A DNA stretch of 64,000 nucleotides from Paracoccaceae bacterium (GTDB lineage: Bacteria; Pseudomonadota; Alphaproteobacteria; Rhodobacterales; Rhodobacteraceae). Below, in pieces: positions 10,610 to 19,861 of this stretch; the stretch's first letter is position 1; every line of letters starts with the position of its first letter. The notes beneath the pieces were generated by a model, which saw nothing but the letters and a program-made list of their open reading frames with translations, was not told the origin of the DNA and ran no database searches. The DNA lies in contig WLWX01000001.1 of the NCBI GenBank assembly GCA_012103375.1, positions 1,540,501-1,604,500 on the forward strand. Direction: 5' to 3'. The position numbers and the translations under genes were made by a program.

Positions 10610-11278
10610 TTATGCGCCGGTTTCGCCTTCCAACCCCAGCTTGTCGCGCATGAAGGCCAGCGCCACCGACAACCCGTCGGGCGCAATGCCATGTTCGGTG
10701 CCTTTCATGACATGGGCGTAAACCTCGAACCCCGTAGCGGTCAGTGCGTTGGCAGCGGCGGGCAGCGACTCCGGCGGCACCACCGGATCCTGATCGCCGT
10801 GCAGCAACAGGATCGGCGGACGGCAGAGGACTTCATCCTCCAACCGTTCCGGTGCCAGCAGGCGCCCGGAAAACCCGACGACGCCTGCGACAGGTTCGGC
10901 CCGGCGCGGGGCCACCTGCAACGACATCATCGTGCCTTGCGAAAACCCGACAAGGATCATCCGATCCGCGCTCAGCGCCTCAACCTCGAGCATGTGATCG
11001 AGGAAGGCGTTCAGATCGTCGGCAGACCGGGCGACCGAGGCTTCGGATTGTTCCTGACTGGACCCGTCCATCCAGGGGATCGGAAACCACTGAAACCCGC
11101 CGGGGTTCATCGCGTTCTGTTCCGGCGCATCCGGGGCCACGAAGGCGGTGCCCGGCATATGCGGCGCCAACGGTTCGGCCAGCCCCAGAAGGTCAGCACC
11201 ATTCGCGCCATAACCATGCAGAAACACCACGAGAGAGGTCGCCAGATCCGGCCCGCGCCGTTTGAATTCCAATGTCAC
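10610..11278 (-). CDS. Phospholipase/carboxylesterase family alpha/beta hydrolase
   Basis: 222-residue cytosolic esterase of the LYPLA/carboxylesterase type: VVFLHGYGANGADLL oxyanion region, nucleophile Ser in GFSQGTMMS, catalytic Asp in HGDQDPVVPPE and catalytic His in GTEHGIAPDG. Natural substrate unknown. It overlaps the upstream glycosylase gene by four bases, so it lies inside the cobalamin transcription unit although it has no known role there. Confidence 0.87.
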   Translation of the reverse strand: MTLEFKRRGPDLATSLVVFLHGYGANGADLLGLAEPLAPHMPGTAFVAPDAPEQNAMNPGGFQWFPIPWMDGSSQEQSEASVARSADDLNAFLDHMLEVEALSADRMILVGFSQGTMMSLQVAPRRAEPVAGVVGFSGRLLAPERLEDEVLCRPPILLLHGDQDPVVPPESLPAAANALTATGFEVYAHVMKGTEHGIAPDGLSVALAFMRDKLGLEGETGA

Positions 11279-11907
11279 CTTATACCCTCGCGCTGTTTAT
11301 CGACCCGGTAGTAGGCCCAGAGGATGCGCGCCGCAACCGACCGCCAGGGCGACCAGTCTTCGGCGATCTGCCGCATCGCACGTTCGGTCGGGCGCTCGGG
11401 CAGGGTGAACAGAACGCGCGCCGCTTCCTGCAGGGCCAGATCGCCATGGGCGAAAACGTCTGCGCGCCCCAGGCTGAACATCGCATAGATCTCGGCCGTC
11501 CAGCGCCCGATGCCGGGAACGGCGATCAGGGTGGCGATCACCTGATCCGTCGGGGCGCTGCGCAGCGCGGCATAGTTGATCCGCGCGGCGGCGAGTTCGC
11601 GGGCATAGCGCACCTTCTGACGGGACAGGCCCACAGCGCGCAGATCGTCATCGCTGGCCGCCATGATCTTGCGCGGCCCGGTCAGACGCGCGGTTTTCAT
11701 TTTCTTCCATACGGCAGCGGCGGCGGCAGTCGAGATCTGCTGGCTGACAATAGCGCTCAGCAATTCTTCGAAGCCGTCTTTGCGCAATCGCAGCGGCAGC
11801 GGGCCGGTCAGGGGCAGGGCACGGGCGAATTCCGGGTGCCGCGCGGCGAGGGCTGCGGCCCCTTCGGTGACGCAGGCGTCGGAGGTGATGATCCGCCCGA
11901 CGCTCAC
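11275..11907 (-). CDS. DNA-3-methyladenine glycosylase, AlkA type (HhH-GPD)
   Basis: 210 residues; base-excision repair enzyme that removes alkylated purines. The helix-hairpin-helix is IAVPGIGRWTAEIYAMF, followed by the catalytic Asp in VFAHGDLAL. No FeS cluster Cys set, and it lacks the N-terminal TBP-like domain of E. coli AlkA, as is usual for short AlkA homologues. Start and stop overlap the neighbours by four bases each (cobK upstream, esterase downstream), so it is translationally embedded in the cobalamin operon. Confidence 0.9.
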   Translation of the reverse strand: MSVGRIITSDACVTEGAAALAARHPEFARALPLTGPLPLRLRKDGFEELLSAIVSQQISTAAAAAVWKKMKTARLTGPRKIMAASDDDLRAVGLSRQKVRYARELAAARINYAALRSAPTDQVIATLIAVPGIGRWTAEIYAMFSLGRADVFAHGDLALQEAARVLFTLPERPTERAMRQIAEDWSPWRSVAARILWAYYRVDKQREGIR

Positions 11908-12641
11908 AAAAGTGCCTCGACCCAGGCCAGCGCCTCGGCCACGGTTGCGACCCTTGGCGCATCAGGCTGCGGCGGGCGGGCGATCATCGCAACCGGAATG
12001 CAAAGTTCACGTGATGCATGAAGCTTCGTGGCCGAGGCCGCGCCGCCCGCGTTTTTGACCACCAGCCAGTCGATGGCCAGATCTTGAAAAAGTGCAACTT
12101 CCTGTGCGGTTGAAAAGGGTGGGCGGCCGATGATCCAATCGCCAACCGGATAGGGAAATGGCGCCTTCGGTGGGTCAATCTGACGGCAGAGCAACCTGCG
12201 GTTGTTCGCAAGATCTGCGAACCCTGGCAGGGTTTGCCGACCCGTGGCCAGGAAGACGGTCTTGCCTTCCGGAATGATGTTGGCGACGTCGGCTTCATCC
12301 GCAACCTCGGTCCAGCTGTCGCCATCCACCGGGGTCCATTGCAGGCGGAGAAGTTGCAAATAGGGAAGCCCGCGTGCCTGCGAAATTCGCGCTGTGCGGG
12401 TGCTGACCTGGGCGGCGAATGGATGGGTGGCGTCCAGAATTGCGTCAGGTCGGTGGTGATCCAGCCAGGCCGCGAAGCCGGCATCACCGCCAAACCCGCC
12501 TGTCCGTGTTTCGACGGGCAAGGCCGCTGGCGTGCGTGTCGCACCTGCCAGTGATGCCACGACTAAAAGGTCATCACGCCCCGCCAAAGCCGCAGCGATC
12601 TGGCGCGCCTCACCCGTTCCGGCCAGTAGCAGAAGCTTCAT
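11904..12641 (-). CDS. cobK: Precorrin-6A reductase
   Basis: 245 residues. NAD(P)H-dependent reduction of the corrin macrocycle (precorrin-6A to 6B). The start LLLAGTGEARQIAAAL is a typical CobK/CbiJ dinucleotide loop; DATHPFAAQVS and LATGRQTLPGF are also family marks. Overlaps cbiD by four bases on one side and the glycosylase by four on the other. Confidence 0.93.
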   Translation of the reverse strand: MKLLLLAGTGEARQIAAALAGRDDLLVVASLAGATRTPAALPVETRTGGFGGDAGFAAWLDHHRPDAILDATHPFAAQVSTRTARISQARGLPYLQLLRLQWTPVDGDSWTEVADEADVANIIPEGKTVFLATGRQTLPGFADLANNRRLLCRQIDPPKAPFPYPVGDWIIGRPPFSTAQEVALFQDLAIDWLVVKNAGGAASATKLHASRELCIPVAMIARPPQPDAPRVATVAEALAWVEALL

Positions 12642-13696
12642 GGTCCGGCCTGCGCGATCACTGCGCCGTTGCGATCTATGATGACGATATCTGATTTTAT
12701 TTCAGTTGCTTTCAGCATGGAGTGAATGTTTTGCATCGCCTTTTGTGCGACGATGTCTGCCAGTTTGTCGCCCGCACGTTGAAGCGCCTCCAGCGCCGTG
12801 TTGGCGTCTGACACGTCTGGCAGGCCTGCGGCGACTGACCAACCCGAAAGCTGCGCAAAATCGACCTGCGACCGGCCCGAGTGCAGATCCCGCGCGCCTT
12901 GGGCCAGCTTGGTCATCTTGCCGATGCCGCCGCCGATCGTGATGCGGGGAATCGGTTTTTTTATCAGATACTTGAGGAGGCCTCCGGCAAAATCCCCCAT
13001 ATCCAGCATCGCGTGATCCGGCAGGCCAAACAGCGCCTGGACGGCCGCTTCGGACGTCGCGCCGGTACAGCCGGCGACATGGGTCAGCCCATCGGCGCGC
13101 GCCACGTCGATACCGCGATGGATCGCGGCGATCCAGGCCGCGCAAGAGAATGGCCTGACGATTCCGGTGGTCCCGAGAATCGACAACCCACCCTCGATTC
13201 CCAACCGGGGGTTCCAGGTTTTCAGGGCGATTTCAGCACCATGGGGGATCGAGATGGTGATTTCCACGTCGGGCTGTCGCCCGAACTGGGCGGCGCGCTC
13301 TGCGACCACGGCTTGCATGAATTCGCGCGGTTTGGGGTTTATCGCCGCTTCGCCCACGGGGATCGGCAGGCCGGGTTTGGTGACGGTTCCGACGCCCGTT
13401 CCGGCGCGGAAGGTCACCCCGCCGGGCGCTTCGGCAACCCGTGCGATGACCAGACAGCCGTGAGTAACATCCGGGTCGTCGCCTGCGTCCTTGATGATCC
13501 CAGCTTCGGCCCAACCTTCGCCGAAACCCCTGTGGTGCAACGGAAATTCCGGCGTTTCGCCGCCGGGCAGGGTGACCGAGACTGTGCTGGGAAAGGCGCC
13601 ACCCCACAGCCGCGTCAACGCCGCAGATACCGCCGCCGTCGCGCAGGTGCCCGTCGTCCAGCCGCGCTGCAGTGGGCCGTCAGGTTTACGGGTCAT
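12638..13696 (-). CDS. cbiD: Precorrin-5B C1-methyltransferase (CbiD type)
   Basis: 352 residues. CbiD-type C1 methylase with the diagnostic RGWTTGTCATAAVSAAL near the N-terminus, GTVTKPGL, INPKPREFM, and GTTGIVRPFS. Many alphaproteobacteria use CbiD in place of CobF/CobE in an otherwise aerobic pathway. It is the first visible gene of the minus-strand cobalamin run. I looked for a cobalamin riboswitch in the 236 bases upstream and did not recognise a B12 box. Confidence 0.93.
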   Translation of the reverse strand: MTRKPDGPLQRGWTTGTCATAAVSAALTRLWGGAFPSTVSVTLPGGETPEFPLHHRGFGEGWAEAGIIKDAGDDPDVTHGCLVIARVAEAPGGVTFRAGTGVGTVTKPGLPIPVGEAAINPKPREFMQAVVAERAAQFGRQPDVEITISIPHGAEIALKTWNPRLGIEGGLSILGTTGIVRPFSCAAWIAAIHRGIDVARADGLTHVAGCTGATSEAAVQALFGLPDHAMLDMGDFAGGLLKYLIKKPIPRITIGGGIGKMTKLAQGARDLHSGRSQVDFAQLSGWSVAAGLPDVSDANTALEALQRAGDKLADIVAQKAMQNIHSMLKATEIKSDIVIIDRNGAVIAQAGP

Positions 13697-13932
13697 GGCG
13701 GAGGCTTGGCATCAGTAACTTCCTGCGGGCGGGCCGCGTAACTCTAGGCAGCGGGCCGACCGATTGGCAAGTCATCGCGGTGCCGCAACCAGCACCCCCG
13801 GGCGGCCTTGGTCCGGGGAATATCTAGGGGGTTGCCTGCATCGGCTCGCCAGATATAGTCCGGCCAAAGCCCGGACAGCCGGTGCCGCCCGGGACGCGCC
13901 TGAGAATGGCCGAACGGGGTGTGGATCACGCG

Positions 13933-14520
13933 ATGCTCGACGGGGACTTCAGAACCAATTTTGTCCGTGAAACCAAGGGGTTGCACGACAATCCTGCGCT
14001 GGTACTTAATGCAGATTATCGCCCGCTGAGCTACTATCCGCTGTCGCTGTGGCCCTGGCAGGATGCGGTGAAGGCGGTCTTCCTCGACCGGGTGCAGATC
14101 GTCGCGGAATATGACGAGGTTGTGCGATCCCCCACCACGGAAATCCGCATCCCCTCGGTCGTGGTGCTGCGTGATTATGTGAAACCGCGCCGCCGTGTGG
14201 CCTTTACCCGGTTCAACCTGTTCCTGCGCGATGAGTTCCTGTGCCAATACTGCGGTGCCAAGGACGATCTGACCTTCGACCATGTGATTCCACGCGCCCG
14301 GGGTGGTGTGACCAGTTGGGAAAACGTGGTCGCTGCTTGTTCGAAGTGTAACCTAAGGAAGGGTTCGCAAAGCCTTAAGAGGTCAGGACTTTCTTTGAAC
14401 AGGTCGCCACGGAAACCGGATTCAGAGCAACTCAAGAACCTGGGTCGGAAATTCCCGCCCAACCATCTGCACGACACCTGGGTCGACTTCCTGTATTGGG
14501 ATGCGGAACTTCAAGAATAG
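13933..14520 (+). CDS. HNH endonuclease
   Basis: About 195 residues. The HNH core is CQYCGAKDDLTFDHVIPRARGG followed by CSKCN: two CxxC zinc pairs bracket the DHV-P-x-G motif. The N-terminal part (ALVLNADYRPLSYYPLSLWPWQ) is that of a widespread alphaproteobacterial housekeeping HNH family of unknown role, not of a phage or homing nuclease. I prefer the ATG at 13933 (MLDGDF), since homologues I recall begin near there; an in-frame ATG at 13906 is possible. The last ~180 bases have lower GC than the rest. Confidence 0.85.
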   Translation: MLDGDFRTNFVRETKGLHDNPALVLNADYRPLSYYPLSLWPWQDAVKAVFLDRVQIVAEYDEVVRSPTTEIRIPSVVVLRDYVKPRRRVAFTRFNLFLRDEFLCQYCGAKDDLTFDHVIPRARGGVTSWENVVAACSKCNLRKGSQSLKRSGLSLNRSPRKPDSEQLKNLGRKFPPNHLHDTWVDFLYWDAELQE

Positions 14521-14541
14521 GCCTGCAAAGGGGCGCCGACA

Positions 14542-14919
14542 ATGCAAATGCAAAGTTTTGACCACGTCAATGTGCGCACGGCAAATCTGGCCGGGATGAT
14601 CGCATGGTATTCGGATGTTCTGGGCCTGGTGTCAGGAAAACGCCCGAATTTCCCGTTCAACGGTGCCTGGATGTACCTGGGCGATCAGGCGATCGTTCAT
14701 TTGGTGGAGGAGGCGGACACACCCGCCAACAGCGATCCGCAGATTGAACATTTTGCACTGCGGGCCACCGGGCTTGCGGACTTCCTGGCGCATCTGAAGG
14801 CACGAGACATCGACGCGAAACTGGTCGAGGTTGACGGCTTCGGGATTACCCAGGTCAATATCTTTGATGTGGATGGCAACCACATCCACATAGATTTCCA
14901 CAACGAATCAGCGGCTTAG
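14542..14919 (+). CDS. VOC (glyoxalase/bleomycin-resistance) superfamily protein
   Basis: 125 residues, a single vicinal-oxygen-chelate fold: SFDHVNVRTANLAGMIAWYSDVLG opening, then IVHLVEE, IEHFALRATGL and NHIHIDFH. The His residues in DHV, VHL, EHF and the acidic end of HIHIDF fit a metal site. Substrate unknown; glyoxalase, isomerase or dioxygenase chemistry is possible. 22 bases after the HNH gene with AAAGGGG ribosome site. Its stop overlaps that of the convergent radical SAM gene. Confidence 0.85.
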   Translation: MQMQSFDHVNVRTANLAGMIAWYSDVLGLVSGKRPNFPFNGAWMYLGDQAIVHLVEEADTPANSDPQIEHFALRATGLADFLAHLKARDIDAKLVEVDGFGITQVNIFDVDGNHIHIDFHNESAA

Positions 14920-15866
14920 GCCGAACAGCTGGCCCCGCCCAGCACGCAGAACTTGGCGCAATGCGGGTGATTTAACTGCACTGCACCCTCTGCCTGTTCC
15001 AGTGTTTCGCCCAATTCGAATTCTGCCTCATAGGGAAGCAAGGTGCAGGCGACGACAGCGGGACGCGCGGCCCCCTTGCGTTTGACCACCATGCGTGAAC
15101 TGGAACACATCACCCCGTCTGGTTCCTTGCCAAGGATCCCCCAACAGGCGGTGGTAATTTCTGCCACATCAACGGATTCATCCATTTCTGGAAAAAGAAC
15201 CGTTGCCATAGGATCTTGTGCATCAATCATGAAGTTATGCTTCGCATATAGCCGGGCAAATCCGGCGCGAGCATCCGCGTCGCTTTCACCCCAGACGGTG
15301 CGCCCGGCGACGGTCATCGCGATGCCGGCATCGCGCAGCCATTCCATGCCCTTCAGCGTCAGATCAAAAGACCCTGTGCCACGCTCCTGATCGTGGAAAT
15401 CCGCGCTCCAGTGATCGACCGAAATGCGCAAGGTCAGCTTGTCGCCGAAATCCGCGACCAGCCCCTCTAGCCCGGCGCGCATGCGGGGGCGCATCATCGG
15501 GCGCATGGCGTTGGTCAGAATCAAGACCTCATAACCGCGTTCAAGTGCTGCGCGTGTCATTGTGATGATGTCGGGGTTCATGAACGGCTCTCCGCCGGTG
15601 AAGCCGATTTCGCGCACGCCCCACTTGCGGGCCTCAAGCTGGTCCAGAAAGGCCACCACCTCGTCCGTGGTGATATAGACCAACCTGTCGTTACTGGGAG
15701 AGCTTTCGATATAGCAATTCACACACTCGATGTTGCACAACGTGCCGGTATTGAACCACAGCGTCTGCGGGTCGGTCAGGGCAACGCGTGCGCGTTCTTC
15801 GCCTTTGGCGGTGATAAACGGGTGATCGAATTTGCCGTATCCACCGGCAGGTGCCTGATCTTCCAT
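14916..15866 (-). CDS. Radical SAM protein with C-terminal Cys cluster
   Basis: About 316 residues from the ATG at 15866 (MEDQAPAGGYG). The CxxxCxxC signature is GTLCNIECVNCYIE, with SAM-binding IGFTGGEPFMNP. The C-terminus holds further Cys residues (VACTLLPY; HPHCAKFCVLGGASC), as in SPASM/twitch enzymes that bind an auxiliary FeS cluster. Such enzymes modify peptides or small molecules. The substrate is not evident: no small precursor gene was found beside it. A longer in-frame start at 15941 is possible. Convergent, overlapping stop codons with the VOC gene. Confidence 0.85.
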   Translation of the reverse strand: MEDQAPAGGYGKFDHPFITAKGEERARVALTDPQTLWFNTGTLCNIECVNCYIESSPSNDRLVYITTDEVVAFLDQLEARKWGVREIGFTGGEPFMNPDIITMTRAALERGYEVLILTNAMRPMMRPRMRAGLEGLVADFGDKLTLRISVDHWSADFHDQERGTGSFDLTLKGMEWLRDAGIAMTVAGRTVWGESDADARAGFARLYAKHNFMIDAQDPMATVLFPEMDESVDVAEITTACWGILGKEPDGVMCSSSRMVVKRKGAARPAVVACTLLPYEAEFELGETLEQAEGAVQLNHPHCAKFCVLGGASCSA

Positions 15867-16016
15867 GATTTTTCCCACATTCCCCTGTGCGTCGCAATGT
15901 CTTAACGCGCCGTTGCGCCTGCGAAAAGCGGCCTTGATCACTTTGACGCAGTTGTGAACCCTGCGCGCATCGCTAGACTTCGCCCGAAGATTTGATAGAG
16001 AGCGGGCAGAACTGTC

Positions 16017-16028
16017 GTTAGCGCTAAC
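16017..16028. promoter_or_regulatory. LacI-type operator candidate upstream of zwf
   Basis: Perfect 12-base palindrome GTTAGCGCTAAC with central CG, the classical form of LacI/GalR-family operators. It lies 45-57 bases before the chosen zwf start. The repressor encoded at 19858-20895 is the obvious candidate binder; a one-pair variant GTTTGCGCTAAC lies in that gene's own upstream region. Confidence 0.65.
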
Positions 16029-16073
16029 AAGATGCCCTTGAACACGCCTATTCAGATGCCCATCGGAGGCCCC

Positions 16074-17528
16074 ATGGTTTCACGCACAATCCCCGTCGCC
16101 CCGTTTGATCTGGTCATATTCGGCGGCACCGGCGATCTGGCCCGGCACAAGATCCTGCCGGGGCTGTTCCGCCGGTTCCTGGCTGGGCAAATGCCCGAAG
16201 ATGCGCGTGTAATTGGCTGCGCGCGCGGCGATCTGACCGACGCCGCTTATCGCCGGATGATCAAGGAGGCGATTGAAGAATTTACCCCCAAGGCGATCCG
16301 AAAAGCCAAGGATGTCACTGCCTTCGTCAACCATCTTCACTACGTCAAGGTGGATGCGGTTGGCACGGCGGGGTGGAAGGACCTCAAGGCGCATATGCGC
16401 GATGGGGTGATCCGGGCGTTCTATTTCTCGGTCGGGCCCAGCCTGTTCGGGGCGATTGCAGAACGGCTCCACAGTCATACCATTGCGGATCGCGACAGCC
16501 GGATCGTGGTGGAAAAGCCCTTCGGGCGCGATCTGGAAAGCGCCAAGGCGCTGAACGGAACCCTGGCCGAACACTTTGATGAGCATCAGATTTACCGGAT
16601 CGACCATTATCTGGGCAAGGAAACCGTCCAGAACCTGATGGCGATCCGTTTTGGCAACGTGTTGTTCGAACCGCTGTGGAAGGCGCAATACGTCGATCAC
16701 ATCCAGATCACCGTGGCCGAAACTGTCGGGATCGAAGGGCGCGGCGCCTATTACGACAAGTCCGGCGCGATGCGGGACATGGTGCAGAACCACCTGATGC
16801 AGCTATTGTGTCTGACGGCGATGGAACCGCCCAGCCGATTCGACCCGGATGCGGTGCGCGATGAAAAGCTGAAAGTCATCCGCGCGTTGGAACCTGCCGG
16901 CCCCGAAGATTATGTCCGTGGTCAGTATAAGGGCGGCGACGACCTCAGCAGTTATCACGAAGATGTCGAAGACCCGGGCAGCATCACCGAAAGCTTCATC
17001 GCGATGAAGGTGAAGGTGTCGAACTGGCGCTGGAACGGCACGCCGTTTTACCTGCGCACCGGCAAGCGCCTGAAGGCGCGCATGTCCGAAATTGTGGTGC
17101 GTTTCAAGGAACCGCCCCATTCGATTTTCGAATCTGATGCCGGCACCCATTCCAACGCCCTGACGATCCGCCTGCAACCGAACGAGGGGATCGACTTGAG
17201 CGTCACCATCAAGGAACCCGGCCCCGGCGGCATGCGCCTGGTCGAGGTGCCGCTGGATATGACCTTCGCAGACGCACTTGGCCCCGAGGCCGGTGAAATC
17301 CCGGATGCTTATGAACGTCTGGTCATGGATGTGATCCGGGGCGACCAGACCCTGTTCATGCGCGGCGATGAGGTCGAGGCCGCCTGGGCCTGGACCGATC
17401 CGATCATCGAAGACTGGCGCGGGCGCGAAGAAAAACCGCTGCCGTATGACAGTTATTCATCCGGTCCCGAAGATGCGCTGATGCTGCTGCATCGCGACAG
17501 GCGCCGCTGGAGGGAGATCGAGCAATGA
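16074..17528 (+). CDS. zwf: Glucose-6-phosphate 1-dehydrogenase
   Basis: 484 residues; oxidises glucose-6-phosphate to 6-phosphogluconolactone with NAD(P), feeding the Entner-Doudoroff and pentose phosphate routes. Dinucleotide loop FGGTGDLARHK near residue 16, substrate and catalytic motif IDHYLGKETVQN. I chose the ATG at 16074 because a GGAGGCCCC site precedes it; an ATG at 16032 would add 14 residues. Followed by pgl with a 4-base overlap and by pgi. Probably under LacI-type control from the palindrome at 16017. Confidence 0.97.
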   Translation: MVSRTIPVAPFDLVIFGGTGDLARHKILPGLFRRFLAGQMPEDARVIGCARGDLTDAAYRRMIKEAIEEFTPKAIRKAKDVTAFVNHLHYVKVDAVGTAGWKDLKAHMRDGVIRAFYFSVGPSLFGAIAERLHSHTIADRDSRIVVEKPFGRDLESAKALNGTLAEHFDEHQIYRIDHYLGKETVQNLMAIRFGNVLFEPLWKAQYVDHIQITVAETVGIEGRGAYYDKSGAMRDMVQNHLMQLLCLTAMEPPSRFDPDAVRDEKLKVIRALEPAGPEDYVRGQYKGGDDLSSYHEDVEDPGSITESFIAMKVKVSNWRWNGTPFYLRTGKRLKARMSEIVVRFKEPPHSIFESDAGTHSNALTIRLQPNEGIDLSVTIKEPGPGGMRLVEVPLDMTFADALGPEAGEIPDAYERLVMDVIRGDQTLFMRGDEVEAAWAWTDPIIEDWRGREEKPLPYDSYSSGPEDALMLLHRDRRRWREIEQ

Positions 17529-18196
17529 ATTTCGTCGAATACCCCGACCGAGAGATGCTGGCCATCGACCTGGCCAACCGGCTGGCAGGCGATCTGAACA
17601 TGGCGCTATTGCAGCATGACACCGTGTCCTTTGCGGTGCCGGGCGGCACGACCCCGGGGCCGGTGTTCGATACGCTCTGCGCGGCCGATCTGGACTGGTC
17701 GCGCGTGCGCGTGATGCTGAGTGATGAACGCTGGGTGCCGGAACAGTCCGAGCGTTCCAACACGCGGCTGCTGCGCGAACGGCTGTTGGTGAACCGCGCG
17801 GCGGCGGCGACGCTGGTGCCGCTGTTTGCCGATGCACCCGAACCCGAAGATAAACTGGCCGAGCTGACCGCCGGTCTGACGCCGCATCTGCCGCTTTCGG
17901 TGCTGCTGTTGGGGATGGGGGCGGATATGCATACCGCCTCGCTGTTTCCCGGGACGGATCGTCTGGCCGAAGCGCTGGACCCGCACGCGCCTCCGCTTTT
18001 GGCGATGCGGGCACCGGGTGCGCCGGAGCCGCGGGTAACGCTGAGCGCGCCGGTTCTGGACGGGGCGATCATTAAGCACATCGTCATCACCGGGCCGGAA
18101 AAGCGCGAGGCATTGGACAAGGCGGGGCATCTTGGCGCCATGGATGCGCCAATTCACGCCGTCTGGGGCGGCGCAACCGTGCATTGGGCTGAGTAA
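17525..18196 (+). CDS. pgl: 6-phosphogluconolactonase
   Basis: 223 residues of the DevB/SOL-type family, hydrolysing the lactone made by Zwf. Motifs VPGGTTPGPVFDTL, MLSDERWVPEQSERSN and LLGMGADMHTASLFPG. ATGA overlap with zwf gives coupled translation; 18 bases to pgi. Confidence 0.95.
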   Translation: MNFVEYPDREMLAIDLANRLAGDLNMALLQHDTVSFAVPGGTTPGPVFDTLCAADLDWSRVRVMLSDERWVPEQSERSNTRLLRERLLVNRAAAATLVPLFADAPEPEDKLAELTAGLTPHLPLSVLLLGMGADMHTASLFPGTDRLAEALDPHAPPLLAMRAPGAPEPRVTLSAPVLDGAIIKHIVITGPEKREALDKAGHLGAMDAPIHAVWGGATVHWAE

Positions 18197-18214
18197 CGTA
18201 TCGAAGGGCTTGGA

Positions 18215-19840
18215 ATGAATGACGTGATGAAACAGGCCTGGGCCGCTTTGGATGCGCAGGCAGCAGCAGCGCAGGAACGCGATATCCTTTCGCTGATGGA
18301 TGATGACCGCGCAACCGGGTTTTCGGCCCGCGCGGGCGACCTGTTGCTGGATTATTCGAAAACAGCGATGGACGATGCGGCGCGGGACGCGCTGCTGGGC
18401 CTTTATGATGCCGCCGGCGTTGCCGCCAAGCGCGATGCGATGTTCGCAGGCGCCCTGATTAACGAGACCGAAGGCCGCGCCGTGCTGCACACCGCGTTGC
18501 GCAATCTGGACGGCGATCCGGTCATGGTGGATGGCGCGGACGTGATGCCCGGCGTTCTGGGCACATTGGCGCGGATGGAGGCATTCGCGAATTCCGTGCG
18601 CAGCGAAGGCTTTGCCGGGCAGGGCGGGGCAATCACTAATGTAGTGAACATCGGCATTGGCGGGTCCGATCTGGGCCCGGCGATGGCGGTGCGCGCGCTG
18701 TCGCCCTATCACGACGGGCCGCGGGTGCATTTCGTCTCGAACGTCGATGGGGCGGATATCGCGGATACGCTGCACGGGCTGGATGCGACGCGGACGCTGG
18801 TGATCGTCGCGTCGAAAACTTTCACTACGATCGAAACCATGACCAACGCGAAAACCGCGCGGGCGTGGATGTCGGAAAAGGTCAGCGACCCGGGCGCGCA
18901 GTTCGCCGCCTTGTCCAGCGCCGAAGAAAAAACCACCGCCTTCGGCATCGCGCCGGAACGTGTTTTCGGCTTCGAAGATTGGGTCGGCGGACGCTATTCC
19001 ATGTGGGGGCCAATCGGGCTGAGCCTGATGATCGCCATCGGCCCGGATGCCTTCCGCGCCTTCCTGCGGGGCGCGCAGGCGATGGATCTGCATTTCCGCA
19101 GCGCCGACCTGGTCGAGAATTTGCCCGTGATGCTGGCGCTGACCGGGATCTGGCACAATCAGGGGCTGGGCCATGCCACCCGCGCGGTACTGCCTTATGA
19201 CAACCGGCTGGCACGGCTTCCGGCGTATCTGCAACAGCTAGAGATGGAATCAAACGGCAAGCGGGTCTCGATGGACGGCGCGGATCTTGCGCGCGCGTCC
19301 GGTCCGGTTGTCTGGGGCGAACCGGGGACCAACGGGCAGCATGCGTTTTATCAACTGATACATCAGGGAACGCGGGTAATCCCTTGTGAATTTATGATTG
19401 CTGCCAATGGGCATGAGGGTGATCTGACCCATCAGCACCGGCTGCTGATCGCCAATTGCCTGGCGCAGTCCGAGGCGTTGATGCGCGGTCGCAGCCTTGA
19501 AGAAGCACGCGCGTTGATGGCCGCGAAAGGGCTGGAGGGGGCCGAGTTGGATCGCCAGGCCCGCCACCGGGTGTTTCCGGGCAACCGCCCCTCGACCACT
19601 TTGGTCTATCCGCTGCTGGACCCGGCCACGCTGGGTGCGATCATCGCGCTTTATGAACACCGGGTGTTTGTCGAAGGGGCGATCCTTGGCATCAACTCTT
19701 TCGACCAATGGGGCGTCGAACTGGGCAAAGAACTGGCCGCCGCGCTGGAACCGCTGATCGCAGGCCGTGCGAGCGCGGAGGATAAGGACGCATCGACCCG
19801 TGCGCTGGTGGATTATATGTTGGCGAACGAAGGCGGCTGA
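18215..19840 (+). CDS. pgi: Glucose-6-phosphate isomerase
   Basis: 541 residues; interconverts glucose-6-phosphate and fructose-6-phosphate. Signature stretches [50 protein letters not shown] and the C-terminal [13 protein letters not shown] are all typical, with full length. Third gene of the zwf-pgl-pgi operon. In Entner-Doudoroff organisms this set lets fructose-6-P be recycled to gluconate-6-P. Confidence 0.97.
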   Translation: MNDVMKQAWAALDAQAAAAQERDILSLMDDDRATGFSARAGDLLLDYSKTAMDDAARDALLGLYDAAGVAAKRDAMFAGALINETEGRAVLHTALRNLDGDPVMVDGADVMPGVLGTLARMEAFANSVRSEGFAGQGGAITNVVNIGIGGSDLGPAMAVRALSPYHDGPRVHFVSNVDGADIADTLHGLDATRTLVIVASKTFTTIETMTNAKTARAWMSEKVSDPGAQFAALSSAEEKTTAFGIAPERVFGFEDWVGGRYSMWGPIGLSLMIAIGPDAFRAFLRGAQAMDLHFRSADLVENLPVMLALTGIWHNQGLGHATRAVLPYDNRLARLPAYLQQLEMESNGKRVSMDGADLARASGPVVWGEPGTNGQHAFYQLIHQGTRVIPCEFMIAANGHEGDLTHQHRLLIANCLAQSEALMRGRSLEEARALMAAKGLEGAELDRQARHRVFPGNRPSTTLVYPLLDPATLGAIIALYEHRVFVEGAILGINSFDQWGVELGKELAAALEPLIAGRASAEDKDASTRALVDYMLANEGG

Positions 19841-19861
19841 CCGGGCGGCGGCGCCCGTCAG
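19837..19861. terminator. Hairpin between convergent pgi and lacI
   Basis: CTGAC-C-GGGC pairs with GCCCGTCAG (one bulged C) right at the two facing stop codons. It could serve both directions. There is no T-run, so intrinsic termination is uncertain. Confidence 0.4.

Noticed and set aside
12638-13932. Cobalamin riboswitch upstream of cbiD.
   Set aside because: I looked for the B12-box words in the 236 bases before cbiD and found none.
13744-14283. A minus-strand ORF opposite the HNH gene.
   Set aside because: The plus-strand HNH frame has clear zinc and catalytic motifs; the opposite frame is its shadow.
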